Shown: piece by piece, positions 24,876 through 36,867 of the stretch
How positions within the stretch are numbered: position 1 is the first letter of the stretch
Layout of the letters: each line of letters starts with the position of its first letter
NCBI GenBank assembly: GCA_012798435.1
Contig: JAAZNF010000102.1
Coordinates: 1 to 39,911, forward strand
Direction: 5' to 3'
Source of the DNA: Myxococcales bacterium
GTDB taxonomy: Bacteria > Myxococcota > B64-G9
DNA: 39,911 bases
Notes under the pieces: model-generated
The model's database searches: none
What the model was told of the DNA's origin: nothing
The model's input: only the letters and a program-made list of their open reading frames with translations
Made by a program: the position numbers and the translations under genes

Positions 24876-24890
24876 GCGAGAATCTCGCTC
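24874..24890 (+). terminator. Possible hairpin at the end of the four-cysteine gene
   Basis: GAGCGAG-AAT-CTCGCTC, a perfect 7-bp stem overlapping the TGA stop codon at 24873-24875. There is no T-tract, so an intrinsic terminator is doubtful. The gene converges with rplQ, where some transcription stop is expected. Confidence 0.3.
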
Positions 24891-25147
24891 CTGGCGCGCC
24901 CTCGCCTCTACCCTGCCTCTCGTCGACAGATGTTTGCACAACCGCGTCTGGCAACACCGATGGTGCAGTCCCCCCGTAACCCTCGCCGAAGGCTCCTGAC
25001 GACACAGACTGGACGAACGCGCCACCTGACAACGCCAGCACGGGGCGGCATCAACCACAAGATGGCAGATAGAAAACACCCTCTCCGGGATCACTGGGTA
25101 AGAGGGATCGAGCGGCTGGCACCGGGGATTCGCGACACCGATGCGGC
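24876..25147. other. Convergent intergenic region
   Basis: 272 bp between the four-cysteine gene and rplQ, which converge. Apart from the hairpin at its left end I see no gene, repeat or clear terminator for the ribosomal operon. Confidence 0.5.
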
Positions 25148-25710
25148 TTACTTGTCGTCGCCCTCGGCGGGCTTCTTGGCGGCAGGCTTCTTGGCGGCGG
25201 GCTTCTTGGCGGCCGTCTTGGCGGCCGTTTTGGCGCCGGGCTTGGCTCCCTTGGCCGGAGCCTTGGCCCCCGGCTTCTTGGCGGCGGGCTTCTTGCCACC
25301 CTCGGGCTTCGGTGTCTCCGCCGGGATCAGCTCCAGGAAGGCCATCGGAGCGTTGTCGCCGTGCCGGAAGCCAGTGCGCACGATGCGGGTGTAGCCGCCC
25401 GGCCGGTCCTTGAAGCGCGGCGCGATGGTGCCGAAGAGCTTCTCCAGCGCCTTGTCGCTCTGCACCAGGCGCTTGGGATTGCCGACCCACTCGCCCTGGG
25501 TGTTGAGGCGCTGGGCGGCCAGACGCCGCGCGGCCAGCGTGCCGCGCTTGCCGAGGGTGATGATCTTCTCCGCCACCCGGCGCAGCTCCTTGGCCCGGGC
25601 CAGCGTGGTGAGCACCCGTTCGTGCACGAGCAGGGAGGTCACCAGGTTGGCGAACATGGACAGGCGGTGCTCGGTGTCCCGGCCGAAGCGCCGGCTCTTG
25701 CTCTGGTGTC

Positions 25711-25714
<4 letters not shown>
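25148..25714 (-). CDS. rplQ: 50S ribosomal protein bL17 with Lys/Ala/Pro-rich tail
   Basis: 188 residues; E. coli bL17 has 127. The first ~125 residues are a normal bL17 ([59 protein letters not shown]). The remaining ~60 are a low-complexity tail of KKPAAKK-type repeats ending EGDDK, similar to histone H1-like tails. bL17 sits on the solvent side near the exit tunnel of the 50S. The gene overlaps the rpoA stop by four bases (ATGA) and is the last of the alpha operon. Confidence 0.97.
25168..25300 (-). repeat. Imperfect 15-bp tandem repeats in rplQ
   Basis: Units close to GGCTTCTTGGCGGCG recur consecutively at 25168-25215 and again at 25272-25298, with diverged copies between. On the coding strand they encode KKPAA units of the bL17 tail. 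Such repeats can change copy number by slippage. Confidence 0.75.
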
Positions 25715-26739
<1,025 letters not shown>

Positions 26740-26749
26740 GAGGCCTCCG

Positions 26750-27376
26750 CTACTTGGAGTACAGCTCCACGATCATCTGTTCCTGAATGGGCATGGTGAT
26801 GTCTTCGCGCGCCGGGAGCGCCTTCAGCGTGGCCTTGAACTCCTTGCGATCCAACTCGATCCAGGCAGGTACACCGCGCCGCTCGATGGCGTTCAGCGAC
26901 TCCTCGATCAACTTGAGCTGGCGGCTCCCCTTGCGCAGCGACACCACGTCGCCGGCGTTGAGCAGCATGGCGGGCACCGTGGCCCGGTGGTCGTTGACCC
27001 GGAAGTGGCCGTGGCTCACCAGCTGGCGCGCCTCGCCACGGGTACGCGCGAAACCCATGCGGTACACCATGTTGTCCAGGCGGCGTTCCAGGGAGAGCAG
27101 CAGGCTCTCGCCGGTAATCCCCTTGCGCCGGGCGGCGTCGGCGAAGAACCGCCGGAACTGCCGCTCCAGCACCCCGTAGATGCGCTTGACCTTCTGCTTT
27201 TCGCGCAGCTGCGTACCGAAGGGCGAGAACTTGGTGCGCGCCTGGCCGTGCTGGCCGGGGGGGTACGGCCGACGGTCGACGGAGCACTTGTCGGAGAAAC
27301 ATCGGTCGCCTTTCAAGAACAGCTTCAGTTTCTCACGGCGACACAGCTTGCACAGGGAACCGGTGTAACGAGCCAC
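26750..27376 (-). CDS. rpsD: 30S ribosomal protein uS4
   Basis: 208 residues. Primary 16S binder and assembly initiator of the 30S body. The N-terminus has a zinc-type Cys set (CKLCRREK...CFSDKC). The S4 RNA-binding domain follows: [31 protein letters not shown]. In many bacteria it represses the alpha operon by feedback. It starts 30 bp after rpsK. Confidence 0.99.
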   Translation of the reverse strand: MARYTGSLCKLCRREKLKLFLKGDRCFSDKCSVDRRPYPPGQHGQARTKFSPFGTQLREKQKVKRIYGVLERQFRRFFADAARRKGITGESLLLSLERRLDNMVYRMGFARTRGEARQLVSHGHFRVNDHRATVPAMLLNAGDVVSLRKGSRQLKLIEESLNAIERRGVPAWIELDRKEFKATLKALPAREDITMPIQEQMIVELYSK

Positions 27377-27406
27377 TGCATCCTCCTTGGACTGGCGGTC
27401 GCGATC

Positions 27407-27781
27407 TCAGACCCGCCGCCGCTTGGGCGGCCGGCAACCGTTGTGGGGAACCGGGGTCACGTCCATGATCTGGGTGACCTTGAGCCCCGAGGCCTGGAGC
27501 GCCCGAATGGCCGCCTCCCGGCCGGCGCCGGGGCCGTTGACCTCGATGCCGATCTGCTTGAGCCCGTGCTCCATCGCCTTCTTGGCCGCCTCCTGGGCCG
27601 CTAGCTGGGCCGCGAAGGGCGTGCTCTTGCGCGATCCCTTGAAACCGCAAGCGCCCGCGCTCGACCAGGCCAGCGTGTTGCCGGCCACGTCGGTGATGGT
27701 CACGATGGTGTTGTTGAAGGTGGACTGGATGTGGGCCATCCCGCTCTGGACGTTCTTCTTGACTTTCTTCGCCTTGGCCAT
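27407..27781 (-). CDS. rpsK: 30S ribosomal protein uS11
   Basis: 124 residues, a normal length. Hallmarks: [29 protein letters not shown] and the C-terminal [18 protein letters not shown]. Located on the 30S platform near the 3' end of 16S and the mRNA exit. 27 bp after rpsM in the alpha operon. Confidence 0.99.
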   Translation of the reverse strand: MAKAKKVKKNVQSGMAHIQSTFNNTIVTITDVAGNTLAWSSAGACGFKGSRKSTPFAAQLAAQEAAKKAMEHGLKQIGIEVNGPGAGREAAIRALQASGLKVTQIMDVTPVPHNGCRPPKRRRV

Positions 27782-27808
27782 ACCTCACCGTGTCCTTTCC
27801 GCGATTCG

Positions 27809-28213
27809 TCAGCTCGGCTGGACCGGCGCCGAGGTCGAGGACCCAGGTTTCTTGCCCAGCAATTTACCCTTGCGCGGGCCCTTGCGGGTGCGCGCGTTGG
27901 TGTGTGTACGCTGGCCACGCACGGGAAGGCCCTTGCGGTGCCGCTGGCCGCGATAGGTGTTGAGGTCCATCAGCCGCTTGATGTTCATCGACACCTCTCG
28001 CCGCAGGTCGCCTTCGACCTTGTAGTGCGCGTCGATGAACTCACGCAGGGACTTCACGTCGTCCTCGCTGAGGGCATCGGTGCGCTTGTTGACATCGATG
28101 CCGACGCCCGTGCAAATCTCGCGCGCCCGGGTGGGCCCCAGGCCGTAGATGTACGTCAGCGCCACCACGATCCGCTTGTTGCGGGGAAGGTCGACTCCAG
28201 CAATACGTGCCAC
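27809..28213 (-). CDS. rpsM: 30S ribosomal protein uS13
   Basis: 134 residues. Starts [15 protein letters not shown] and shows the family segment [13 protein letters not shown] and [25 protein letters not shown]. It lies in the 30S head and bridges to uL5 of the 50S. The C-terminal tail ([13 protein letters not shown]) is slightly longer than usual. 27 bp after rpmJ. Confidence 0.99.
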   Translation of the reverse strand: MARIAGVDLPRNKRIVVALTYIYGLGPTRAREICTGVGIDVNKRTDALSEDDVKSLREFIDAHYKVEGDLRREVSMNIKRLMDLNTYRGQRHRKGLPVRGQRTHTNARTRKGPRKGKLLGKKPGSSTSAPVQPS

Positions 28214-28240
28214 CGCATCACCTCCTGTGCTGCCGGGCCG

Positions 28241-28357
28241 CTAGGTGCCCTGGCGCTGCTTGTGCCGCGCGTTGGTGCACTGCACCCGGACCACGCCGCG
28301 CCGCCGGATAATCCGGCACTTGTTACAGATCCTTTTCACCGAAGCGCGAACCTTCAT
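28241..28357 (-). CDS. rpmJ: 50S ribosomal protein bL36
   Basis: 38 residues, too short for many gene finders. The translation begins [20 protein letters not shown] and carries the zinc set C11-x2-C14-x12-C27-x4-H32 of the zinc-containing bL36 form. Its ATG overlaps the map stop by four bases (ATGA), so it is translated by coupling. In many bacteria infA sits between map and rpmJ; here there is no room for it. Confidence 0.97.
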   Translation of the reverse strand: MKVRASVKRICNKCRIIRRRGVVRVQCTNARHKQRQGT

Positions 28358-29139
28358 GGCTCTTCTCCTTCTTCCAGCCGGCTGAGCACCATCGGGCCGT
28401 CCGCGGCGATCGCCACCGAATGCTCGAAGTGGGCCGACAGGCTACCGTCCTGGGTCAGCTGGGTCCAACCATCCGCCGCGGTCCGCACCTGGTAGCCACC
28501 CTCGTTCACCATGGGCTCGATGGCCAGCACCATGCCCGGCCGCAGCCGCTCGTTGTGACCGGCAGCCCGGTAGTGCGGCACCTGCGGCTCCTCGTGCAAG
28601 GCGCGCCCGATGCCGTGTCCCACGAAATCCCGTACCACCGAGAAGCCGCTCTTCTCCACGTGATCCTGGATGGTCGCGCCGATGTCCGAGATGCGGTTGC
28701 CCGGCCGCAGCTTCTCGATGGCCAGCTCCAGCGCCTCGCGGGTGACCTGCATCAGGCGCTCTGCCACCGGGCTGACCTTCCCGATGGGGAGCGTCACCGC
28801 CGCGTCGCCGTAGTAGCCGTCCACCACCGCGCCGAAGTCCACGCTCAGGATGTCGCCCTCGCGCAGGCGGCGTTTGGCCGAGGGGATGCCGTGCACCACC
28901 TCGTCGTTGAGGGAGGTGCACAGGCAGCCCGGGAACGGGTAGGGCCCCGCGCCCTGGTAGCCCTTGAAGGCCGGGGTAGCGCCGTAGCGCCGGGTCAAGT
29001 CCTCGGCCAGCTCGTCGAGCTCGAGGGTGGAGACGCCCGGCCGGGCCGAGCGGGCCACCTCGCGCAGCACCTTGGCCACGATGCGGTCGGCCTTGCGCAT
29101 GCGCTCGATCTCGGACTCGGATTTGAGCACCACAGCCAT
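28354..29139 (-). CDS. map: Methionine aminopeptidase, type I
   Basis: 261 residues. Removes the initiator Met from new proteins, a two-metal enzyme acting near the ribosome exit. All ligands are visible: His in [10 protein letters not shown], Asp pair in [17 protein letters not shown], His in [14 protein letters not shown], Glu in AIEPMVNEG and Glu in FEHSVAI. Starts 3 bp after adk and overlaps rpmJ by four bases. Confidence 0.98.
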   Translation of the reverse strand: MAVVLKSESEIERMRKADRIVAKVLREVARSARPGVSTLELDELAEDLTRRYGATPAFKGYQGAGPYPFPGCLCTSLNDEVVHGIPSAKRRLREGDILSVDFGAVVDGYYGDAAVTLPIGKVSPVAERLMQVTREALELAIEKLRPGNRISDIGATIQDHVEKSGFSVVRDFVGHGIGRALHEEPQVPHYRAAGHNERLRPGMVLAIEPMVNEGGYQVRTAADGWTQLTQDGSLSAHFEHSVAIAADGPMVLSRLEEGEEP

Positions 29140-29142
29140 GCC

Positions 29143-29796
29143 TCAGACGTCCTTGATCCCCAGCGCCTCGCGGATGGCGCGCCCGATCTCCACGGGGGTG
29201 CCGCTTCCGCTGATCGGCTTCAGCAACCCCTGGTTCCGGTAGTAGGGTTTGAGCGGCTCGGTCTGCTCGGCGTACACCGAAAGCCGCTTGCGGATGGTCT
29301 CCTCGCGATCATCGTCGCGGGTGATGAGACGCGAGCCGCAGTTGTCGCACAAGCCGCTCTTTCGGGGCGGCTTGGAGTCCTTGTGAAACATGGCCCCGCA
29401 GGCCGGGCAGCTCAGGCGGCCGGTGAGCCGGCGCAGCAGCTCCCCCTCGGGTACCTCGATGCTCAACACCGCGTCCAGCCGACGGCCGGTCTCGGCCAGC
29501 ATGCGGTCGAGCGCCTGGGCCTGCGCCACCGCGCGCGGGAAGCCGTCCAGCACGAAGCCGCCCTGGCAATCGGGGCGGGCCAGGCGTTCCCGGATCATAC
29601 CGATCACCACCTCGTCCGGCACCAGCCGGCCCTGGTCCATGAAGCTCTTCGCCTGGCGACCGAGCTCGGTCCCCTCGCGCACCGCCGCCCGCAACAGATC
29701 TCCGGTGGACACCTGCGGGATGCGCAGGCGCTCCACCAGCATCTGGGCCTGGGTGCCCTTCCCCGCCCCGGGAGGACCGAGCATGATGAGCTTCAT
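29143..29796 (-). CDS. adk: Adenylate kinase
   Basis: 217 residues. Interconverts 2 ADP with ATP and AMP. P-loop GPPGAGKGTQA at residues 7-17, LDGFPRAVAQAQALD in the core, and a long-form LID holding a four-cysteine zinc site (CPACGAMFH...CDNCGSRL), typical of Gram-positive and deltaproteobacterial enzymes rather than of E. coli. Starts 10 bp after secY. Confidence 0.99.
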   Translation of the reverse strand: MKLIMLGPPGAGKGTQAQMLVERLRIPQVSTGDLLRAAVREGTELGRQAKSFMDQGRLVPDEVVIGMIRERLARPDCQGGFVLDGFPRAVAQAQALDRMLAETGRRLDAVLSIEVPEGELLRRLTGRLSCPACGAMFHKDSKPPRKSGLCDNCGSRLITRDDDREETIRKRLSVYAEQTEPLKPYYRNQGLLKPISGSGTPVEIGRAIREALGIKDV

Positions 29797-29806
29797 GAGC
29801 GGCTCC

Positions 29807-31128
<1,322 letters not shown>

Positions 31129-31129
<1 letters not shown>

Positions 31130-31611
31130 CAGCCCTCCTGCGCCGGAGCCTTCACCGGGTGCCGGATGGGAGCGATCACCTCGGCCTTGCCGCCGGCCGC
31201 CTCGATCTTGCTCCGGGCCGAGGCGGAAAAGCCCTGGGCCCGGACGGTGAGCGCCTTGCCCAGCTCGCCGTCGCCCAGCACCTTGACCGGGTCGGTGAGC
31301 CTCTGGATGAGCCCGGCCGACTTCAGGGCCGCGGCGTCCACCACCGCGCCCGCGTCGAAGGCCGAGAGGTCACCCAGGTTGACCACCGCGAACTCGCGCC
31401 GGTTGAAGTTGAGGAAGCCGCGCTTGGGCATGCGGCGCTGCAGCGGCATCTGGCCGCCCTCGAAACCGCGCCCGATGCGATGACCCGAGCGGCAGCGCTG
31501 CCCTTTGTTGCCCCGACCCGCGGTGCCACCGCGGCCGCTGCCGCAGCCGCGCCCGACCCGGCGCCGCGCCTTGACGGCTCCCCGGGGAGCCTTGAGCCCG
31601 TTCAGTTTCAT
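31129..31611 (-). CDS. rplO: 50S ribosomal protein uL15
   Basis: 160 residues. The N-terminal glycine-rich rRNA-threading segment [19 protein letters not shown] and [17 protein letters not shown] are diagnostic. Late-binding 50S protein in the central core. Ends on the secY start codon; 25 bp after rpmD. Confidence 0.98.
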
Positions 31612-31636
31612 ATCCGCCTCCGCGCGCTAGCCTGGG

Positions 31637-31819
31637 CTAGCACTCCTCCACGTCGATCATGAACGCGAGCTTCTGCACCATGCCCCGCACCGCGGGGGTG
31701 TCCTCGCGGACGACCGAGCGGCCGCGGCGCTTGAGCCCCAGGCCGTCCAGGATCGCCCGCTGGCGATCGCTGCGCCCGATGCGGCTCTTGCGCAGGGTGA
31801 TCTTGATCTTCTTGGCCAT
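31637..31819 (-). CDS. rpmD: 50S ribosomal protein uL30
   Basis: 60 residues, normal length: [26 protein letters not shown] and a C-terminal [16 protein letters not shown]. Small two-layer alpha/beta protein of the 50S. Starts 3 bp after rpsE. Confidence 0.97.
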   Translation of the reverse strand: MAKKIKITLRKSRIGRSDRQRAILDGLGLKRRGRSVVREDTPAVRGMVQKLAFMIDVEEC

Positions 31820-31822
31820 GGC

Positions 31823-32338
31823 CTACTTACCCTCCTGGATCCGCAACTCCTCCGGCTTCTTGCCCCGACGCACCGCTGCCACCTCGATCGCCTCCAGCTG
31901 CTCCAGCGCCTTGAGGGTGGCGCGCACCACGTTGTGCGGGTTGCCGGTCCCCAGGCTCTTGCTGAGCACGTCCCGCACCCCGGCCGCCTCCAGCACTGCC
32001 CGCACCGGGCCGCCGGCGATGACGCCGGTACCCTTGCCGGCGGGCTTCAGCAGGACCTGGCCGGCGCCGAAGTGCCCCAGCACCTCGTGCGGGATGGTGC
32101 CATCGATCAGCGGGACCCGGAACATGTGCTTGCGCGCGTTCTCGGTCCCTTTGCGGATGGCCTCGGGCACCTCGTTGGCCTTGCCCTTGCCCACGCCCAC
32201 CGAGCCGTTACCGTCTCCCAGCACCACGATGGCGGCGAAGGAGAACCGCCGGCCGCCCTTGACCACCTTGGCCACGCGGTTGATGTGCACCACTCGCTCG
32301 ATGAGCTGCTCTTCGCCGGCGCCGAACTGCTTGTTCAC
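31823..32338 (-). CDS. rpsE: 30S ribosomal protein uS5
   Basis: 171 residues. N-terminal double-stranded-RNA-binding-like fold ([18 protein letters not shown]) and C-terminal half with [18 protein letters not shown] and [18 protein letters not shown]. It takes part in decoding fidelity and mRNA unwinding at the entry channel. 12 bp after rplR. Confidence 0.99.
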   Translation of the reverse strand: MNKQFGAGEEQLIERVVHINRVAKVVKGGRRFSFAAIVVLGDGNGSVGVGKGKANEVPEAIRKGTENARKHMFRVPLIDGTIPHEVLGHFGAGQVLLKPAGKGTGVIAGGPVRAVLEAAGVRDVLSKSLGTGNPHNVVRATLKALEQLEAIEVAAVRRGKKPEELRIQEGK

Positions 32339-32350
32339 GTCACCCTCCTG

Positions 32351-32716
32351 TCAGAACTTCAGGCCCTTGGCCCGGGCGGCGTCCGCCAGCTTGGCGACGC
32401 GACCATGATATGGATATCCGTTCCGGTCGAACACCACCTGTTGGATCTGTCGCGCCAGGCAACGCTCGGCAACCACCTCTCCCACGCGAACCGCGGCGTC
32501 CACCTTCTTGAGGTCTTCGGCGCTCTGGCGCAGATCCTTCTCCAGGGTGCTGGCAGAAACCAGCGTCCGCCCGGACTGGTCGTCGATCACCTGCACGTAG
32601 GTGTGCCGGGCGCTCTTGAAGATGGTCATGCGGGGCCGCTCGGGGGTACCCACCACTCGCTTGCGGATGGCCCGCTTCCTTCGATTCCGTCTTTCACTGC
32701 TGCGATCCGTAATCAT
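32351..32716 (-). CDS. rplR: 50S ribosomal protein uL18
   Basis: 121 residues: [37 protein letters not shown] and the C-terminal [24 protein letters not shown]. It binds 5S rRNA. The ATG at 32716 is 16 bp after the rplF stop and gives the normal length; upstream in-frame starts would run into rplF. Confidence 0.98.
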   Translation of the reverse strand: MITDRSSERRNRRKRAIRKRVVGTPERPRMTIFKSARHTYVQVIDDQSGRTLVSASTLEKDLRQSAEDLKKVDAAVRVGEVVAERCLARQIQQVVFDRNGYPYHGRVAKLADAARAKGLKF

Positions 32717-32732
32717 GTCGTCACCTTCTTGC

Positions 32733-33281
32733 TCACGCGGTCGTGCCAACGGCCTTCTTGCCCGCCTTGCGCTTGATGACCTCACCCTCGTAAGTGATCC
32801 CTTTGGCCTTGTAGGGATCGGGCCGGCGCAGCGCCCGGATGCTTGCGGCAACTCTCCCCACCAGATCCCGGTCGGGACCGGTGAGGATGACCTTGGTGTT
32901 CTTCTCCACGGCGACCTTGAGACCGGCGGGGATGGAGAACGTCACCGGGTGCGAGAACCCCAGGTACAGGACCAGATCCTGGCCCTTGGTCTCGGCGCGG
33001 TACCCCACGCCGTTGATGTCCAGCGCGCGCCGGAAACCCTCGTGGACCCCGCGCACCATGTTGTTGATGAGCGCTCGGGCCATGCCCTGGTTGGCGCGGG
33101 AGGCACGCTGGTTGTCTGGACGGCTCACCAGCAGGCGCTGCCCCTCTTGGGTCACGCTGATGCCGGGTGCCAGGTTGAGTTCCAGCTTGCCCTGCGGGCC
33201 CTGGACCTGGATATGCCCGGCGTCGATGCTGACCTTCACTCCGGGCGGGATCGGAATCGGTTTCTTGCCGATGCGGGACAC
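32733..33281 (-). CDS. rplF: 50S ribosomal protein uL6
   Basis: 182 residues with two homologous alpha/beta halves. Start MSRIGKKPIPIPPGVKV; C-terminal signature RRPDPYKAKGITYEGEVIKRKAGKK. It lies at the base of the L7/L12 stalk near the sarcin-ricin loop. 13 bp after rpsH. Confidence 0.99.
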   Translation of the reverse strand: MSRIGKKPIPIPPGVKVSIDAGHIQVQGPQGKLELNLAPGISVTQEGQRLLVSRPDNQRASRANQGMARALINNMVRGVHEGFRRALDINGVGYRAETKGQDLVLYLGFSHPVTFSIPAGLKVAVEKNTKVILTGPDRDLVGRVAASIRALRRPDPYKAKGITYEGEVIKRKAGKKAVGTTA

Positions 33282-33294
33282 GACGTCACCTCGC

Positions 33295-33696
33295 TTACCA
33301 GATGGAGCACACGTACTCGCCGCCCACCTTCTGCTGGCGAGCCTGGCGATCGGTCATCAGCCCCAGGGACGTGGACAGAATGGCCGTGCCCAGCCCGTTG
33401 CGCACCCGCGGGAGCTTCGAGGAGGCCACGTACATGCGGCGGCCCGGGCGGCTCTCGCGCCGGATGCCGCGGATCACCGGCCGCCCATCCTCCAGGTAGC
33501 GCAGGTGGATGACCAGCAGCCCCTGGCGCCGGTCCGGCACCAGGGTGAAATCGTCGATGAAGCCCTCGTTCTTCAGGATCTCGGCCATCCGCGTCTTGAG
33601 CTTGGAGGCCGGGATGCTGACCTCGTCCTTCTTGGCGTGAGCCGCGTTGCGGATCCGCACCAAGAAATCGGCAATGGGGTCGTTGATGGCAGACAT
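33295..33696 (-). CDS. rpsH: 30S ribosomal protein uS8
   Basis: 133 residues: [22 protein letters not shown] at the start and the C-terminal [20 protein letters not shown]. Binds the central domain of 16S; in E. coli it is the repressor of the spc operon. 27 bp after rpsN. Confidence 0.99.
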   Translation of the reverse strand: MSAINDPIADFLVRIRNAAHAKKDEVSIPASKLKTRMAEILKNEGFIDDFTLVPDRRQGLLVIHLRYLEDGRPVIRGIRRESRPGRRMYVASSKLPRVRNGLGTAILSTSLGLMTDRQARQQKVGGEYVCSIW

Positions 33697-33723
33697 GCAC
33701 GCTCCCTCTTCGTTCAGCCCGTG

Positions 33724-33909
33724 TTACCAGCTGGCCTTGATCACGCCGGGGATCTCTCCCCGCAACGCGAGCTGCCGGAAGCACAGGCGGCACATATCGA
33801 ACCGGCGCAGGTAGCCGCGCACGCGCCCGCACAGCGGGCAGCGGTGGTACGAACGGACCTTGAACTTCGGCTTGCGCCGGGCCTGAATCATCTTGGAAAT
33901 CTTGGCCAC
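33724..33909 (-). CDS. rpsN: 30S ribosomal protein uS14, zinc-binding short form
   Basis: 61 residues, the type Z form with Cys24, Cys27, Cys40 and Cys43 (CPLC...CRLC) that holds one zinc. [20 protein letters not shown] is the family end. 12 bp after rplE, before rpsH. Together with zinc-type bL36, uS4 and uL24, the operon is of the zinc-using kind. Confidence 0.98.
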   Translation of the reverse strand: MAKISKMIQARRKPKFKVRSYHRCPLCGRVRGYLRRFDMCRLCFRQLALRGEIPGVIKASW

Positions 33910-33921
33910 GTTACCCGCTCC

Positions 33922-34476
33922 TTAGTTTTTCCGAAACGGCATTCCCATACGGGTCAACAGCGACCGCCCTTCCTCGTCGCTCCGGGCGGTGGTGACGATG
34001 CACACTTCCAGGCCCTTGATCTTCTCCAGCTTGTCGTAGTCGATCTCCGGAAAGATGATCTGCTCGCGGATGCCCAGGCTGAAGTTGCCGCGGCCGTCGA
34101 AGGACTTGGGGGAGATGCCCTTGAAGTCGCGCACTCGCGGCAAGGCGATGCTGACCAGGCGGTCGAAGAACTCGTACATGCGGTCCCCGCGCAGGGTGAC
34201 CATGCAGCCGATGTTCTGGCCCTCGCGCAGCTTGAAGTTGGCCACCGACTTGCGCGACTTGGTGACCACCGGCTTCTGGCCGGTGATGGCCGCCATCTCG
34301 GCCACCGAGGCGTCGATGAGCTTCGGGTTCTGCAGCGCCTCGCCCAGGCCCATGTTCACCACGATCTTGTGGAAGCGCGGCACCTGCATGCGCGAGGTGT
34401 ACCCGAACTCCTTCATCAGGGCCGGCACCACCTCGTTCTCGTACATCTGCCGCAATCTGGATTTTTCTTTGGCCAT
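33922..34476 (-). CDS. rplE: 50S ribosomal protein uL5
   Basis: 184 residues. Binds 5S rRNA and contacts uS13. Family signatures: [42 protein letters not shown], and [18 protein letters not shown]. 12 bp after rplX. Confidence 0.99.
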   Translation of the reverse strand: MAKEKSRLRQMYENEVVPALMKEFGYTSRMQVPRFHKIVVNMGLGEALQNPKLIDASVAEMAAITGQKPVVTKSRKSVANFKLREGQNIGCMVTLRGDRMYEFFDRLVSIALPRVRDFKGISPKSFDGRGNFSLGIREQIIFPEIDYDKLEKIKGLEVCIVTTARSDEEGRSLLTRMGMPFRKN

Positions 34477-34488
34477 GACCGCTCCGCC

Positions 34489-34809
34489 TTACTTGTCGAC
34501 CACTTCGTTACACTTGCGGCAGAAGCGCACCCGTTTCCCGTCCTCGAGGGTCTTCATGCCGAGGTCGGTGGGTTGGGAGCACTTGCTGCACACCACCCGC
34601 ACGTTGGAGACGTGGATGGGGGCGGAGACGTCGATGATGCCACCGCGCGGGGCCTTGGGATCGCGCCCGGCCTTCACATGGCGTTTCACCTGATTGACGC
34701 CCTCGACCCGCATCCGCTGTCTCCCGTCCAAAAACTCCAGGACCCGGCCACGCCGGCCGCGGTCTTTTCCCGAGAGCACCACCACCGTGTCATTCTTGCG
34801 GATTCGCAT
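34489..34809 (-). CDS. rplX: 50S ribosomal protein uL24
   Basis: 106 residues. KOW motif near the start (RKNDTVVVLSGKDRGRRGRV) and a C-terminal zinc knuckle with two CxxC pairs (VCSKCSQP...FCRKCNEV). An early 50S assembly initiator near the tunnel exit. 20 bp after rplN. Confidence 0.98.
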   Translation of the reverse strand: MRIRKNDTVVVLSGKDRGRRGRVLEFLDGRQRMRVEGVNQVKRHVKAGRDPKAPRGGIIDVSAPIHVSNVRVVCSKCSQPTDLGMKTLEDGKRVRFCRKCNEVVDK

Positions 34810-34829
34810 GAACTTCCCTGCCTTTCCCG

Positions 34830-35198
34830 CTACAAGACTTCCGGCGCCAGCGAGATGATCTTCATGAACTTCTTGGCCCGCAGCTCGCGCGCCACCGGGC
34901 CGAAGATGCGTGTCCCCACCGGCTCCAACTGCTCGTTGATCAGCACCGCCGAGTTGTCGTCGAAGCGGATGTAGCTCCCGTCCGGGCGGGAGGTCTCCTT
35001 GGCCACCCGCACGATGACCGCCCGCTGGATGGCGCCCTTCTTGACCTTGGACTCGGGCAAGGCCTCCTTCACCGCCACCACGATGACGTCGCCCAGGTAG
35101 GCGTACTTGCGCCGGGTCCCGCCCAGCACCTTGATGCAGCGGACCTTCTTGGCGCCGGAGTTGTCCGCCACGTTGAGCACGGTCTGCATCTGGATCAT
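34830..35198 (-). CDS. rplN: 50S ribosomal protein uL14
   Basis: 122 residues, normal length: [19 protein letters not shown] at the start and the end segment [20 protein letters not shown]. It lies at the subunit interface and forms bridges to the 30S. First gene of the spc-type part; 27 bp after rpsQ. Confidence 0.99.
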   Translation of the reverse strand: MIQMQTVLNVADNSGAKKVRCIKVLGGTRRKYAYLGDVIVVAVKEALPESKVKKGAIQRAVIVRVAKETSRPDGSYIRFDDNSAVLINEQLEPVGTRIFGPVARELRAKKFMKIISLAPEVL

Positions 35199-35225
35199 GG
35201 CCCTCTCCTCGCTCTCCCGCCGGAG

Positions 35226-35504
35226 CTACTGGTTGCCCGTTTCGCCGACGGCCTGCGCCAGCACCTGCACCACCCGCCAGCGCTTGGTCCGGCTCAGGGG
35301 GCGCGACTCGACGATGCGCACCCGGTCGCCGGTGTGGCAGGCGCCCTTCTCGTCGTGCGCCACCAGGCGCCGCCGGGTTCGGACGAACTTGTGGTAGCGG
35401 GCGTGCTGGACCATGGCCCGGATCTCCACCACCACCGTCTTCGCGGTGCGGGCACGCACCACGGTTCCGGAATACTCCTTGCGATTGCCTCTTTCGGTCG
35501 CCAT
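35226..35504 (-). CDS. rpsQ: 30S ribosomal protein uS17
   Basis: 92 residues. OB-fold protein that binds 16S early: YSGTVVRARTAKTVVVEI, HDEKGACHTGDRVRIVESRPLSRTKRW. 16 bp after rpmC, last gene of the S10-type part. Confidence 0.98.
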   Translation of the reverse strand: MATERGNRKEYSGTVVRARTAKTVVVEIRAMVQHARYHKFVRTRRRLVAHDEKGACHTGDRVRIVESRPLSRTKRWRVVQVLAQAVGETGNQ

Positions 35505-35520
35505 GGGGCCTCCTCGCGGC

Positions 35521-35748
35521 CTAGCCCTGCGCGCCGGGCCGCTCGGTCAACTTGCGGATGCCCAGCTCGTGCTCGCGCAGCAATGTGTTGACCCGGGCCA
35601 GCTTGCGCCGAGCCTGGCGCAGCTTGGATACGTCGTCCAGCTGGCCGGTGGCGTGCTGGAAGCGCAGCTTGAAGATGTCCTCTTTGAGGTCCTGCGCCAT
35701 CTGGCGCAGCTCCTCGAGCGGCCGCTCGCGCAACTCGCCGGCTTTCAT
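35521..35748 (-). CDS. rpmC: 50S ribosomal protein uL29
   Basis: 75 residues. Starts [17 protein letters not shown] and contains the coiled-coil body [19 protein letters not shown]. It lies at the tunnel exit near the SRP and trigger-factor site. ATG 35748 overlaps the rplP stop by four bases (ATGA). A longer in-frame reading exists only as a shadow of rplP. Confidence 0.97.
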   Translation of the reverse strand: MKAGELRERPLEELRQMAQDLKEDIFKLRFQHATGQLDDVSKLRQARRKLARVNTLLREHELGIRKLTERPGAQG

Positions 35749-36161
35749 AGCTCCTCCTTGCGACTCACTACCCGGGTGGGGATGCCCAGCTTGTGGCCGG
35801 CCAGACGGAAGGCCTCCCGCGCCACCGGATCCTCCACGCCCTGGAGCTCGAACAGCATCCGGCCCGGCTTGATCACGCAGACCCACTCTTCGGGCGCGCC
35901 CTTGCCCTTGCCCATGCGGGTCTCCAGGGGTTTCTTGGTGATGGGCTTGTCGGGGAACACCCGCACCCATACCTTGCCGCCGCGCTTGACATGGCGCGTG
36001 ATGGCGATGCGGCCGGCCTCGATCTGGCGGGCGGTGAGCCAGCCGCAGCCGACGGCGATCATTCCCACGTCGCCGAAGGCGAGCGAGCTGCCCCGGTAGG
36101 CCTTGCCGCGCATCTTGCCCTTCTGTATCTTTCGCCACTTGGTTTTTGCCGGCTGCAACAT
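35745..36161 (-). CDS. rplP: 50S ribosomal protein uL16
   Basis: 138 residues. [21 protein letters not shown] at the start, [14 protein letters not shown] and the [23 protein letters not shown] loop near the peptidyl-transferase centre. Coupled to rpmC by a four-base overlap and 3 bp after rpsC. Confidence 0.99.
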   Translation of the reverse strand: MLQPAKTKWRKIQKGKMRGKAYRGSSLAFGDVGMIAVGCGWLTARQIEAGRIAITRHVKRGGKVWVRVFPDKPITKKPLETRMGKGKGAPEEWVCVIKPGRMLFELQGVEDPVAREAFRLAGHKLGIPTRVVSRKEEL

Positions 36162-36164
36162 GGC

Positions 36165-36836
36165 TTACTCCCGCTCCGTACGGCCGAAGCTCGCCGAACT
36201 CGCCCGGTTGCGGTCCAGCACCTCGCCCTTGAAGATCCACACCTTGACGCCGATGGTGCCGTAGGTGGTCATGGCGGTGGCCGTGCCATAATCGATGTCG
36301 GCCCGGATGGTGTGCAACGGCACCCGGCCCTCGCGGTACCACTCGACCCGGGCCAGCTCGGCCCCGGCCAGGCGGCCGCCGCAGCGCACCTTGATGCCCT
36401 TGGCGCCGAACTTGAGCGCGGTGGACACCGCCTTCTTCATGGCGCGACGGAACGCTACCCGGTTCTCCAGCTGGCCGGCCACGCTCTCGGCCACCAGTTG
36501 GGCGTCCACCTCAGCCTTGCGCACTTCTCGGATGTTCAGGAAGACCTCGGACTTGACCAGGCGCTGCAGATCCTTCTTGAGGGTCTCCACACCGGCGCCC
36601 TTCTTGCCGATGACGATGCCGGGACGAGCGGTGTGGACCGTCACTTTGGCCTTGTCGCCGGCCCGCTCGATGAACACCCGCGAGATGCCGGCCTTGACCA
36701 GTTCCTTGTGGATGTAGCGGCGCAGGCGGATGTCCTCGTGCAGCCAGCGGGCGTAGTTCTTCTTGGACACCCACTTGGAGTCCCAGGTGCGGATGACGCC
36801 CAACCGAAAACCAATGGGATTGACTTTCTGACCCAA
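36165..36836 (-). CDS. rpsC: 30S ribosomal protein uS3
   Basis: 223 residues. N-terminal [22 protein letters not shown], a KH type II domain with [20 protein letters not shown], and the C-terminal domain ending [15 protein letters not shown]. It lines the mRNA entry channel with uS4 and uS5. 31 bp after rplV. Confidence 0.99.
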   Translation of the reverse strand: MGQKVNPIGFRLGVIRTWDSKWVSKKNYARWLHEDIRLRRYIHKELVKAGISRVFIERAGDKAKVTVHTARPGIVIGKKGAGVETLKKDLQRLVKSEVFLNIREVRKAEVDAQLVAESVAGQLENRVAFRRAMKKAVSTALKFGAKGIKVRCGGRLAGAELARVEWYREGRVPLHTIRADIDYGTATAMTTYGTIGVKVWIFKGEVLDRNRASSASFGRTERE

Positions 36837-36867
36837 GTGCTTCCTCCTTGACGCGGCCGCCGGCGGC

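Noticed and set aside
25168-25300. Tandem 15-bp units considered as a CRISPR-like array
   Set aside because: The units are contiguous without spacers and are in frame within rplQ, encoding its KKPAA tail.
32839-34974. 711-codon plus-strand frame opposite rplF to rplN
   Set aside because: Runs across several ribosomal genes and their gaps; no domain recognisable.
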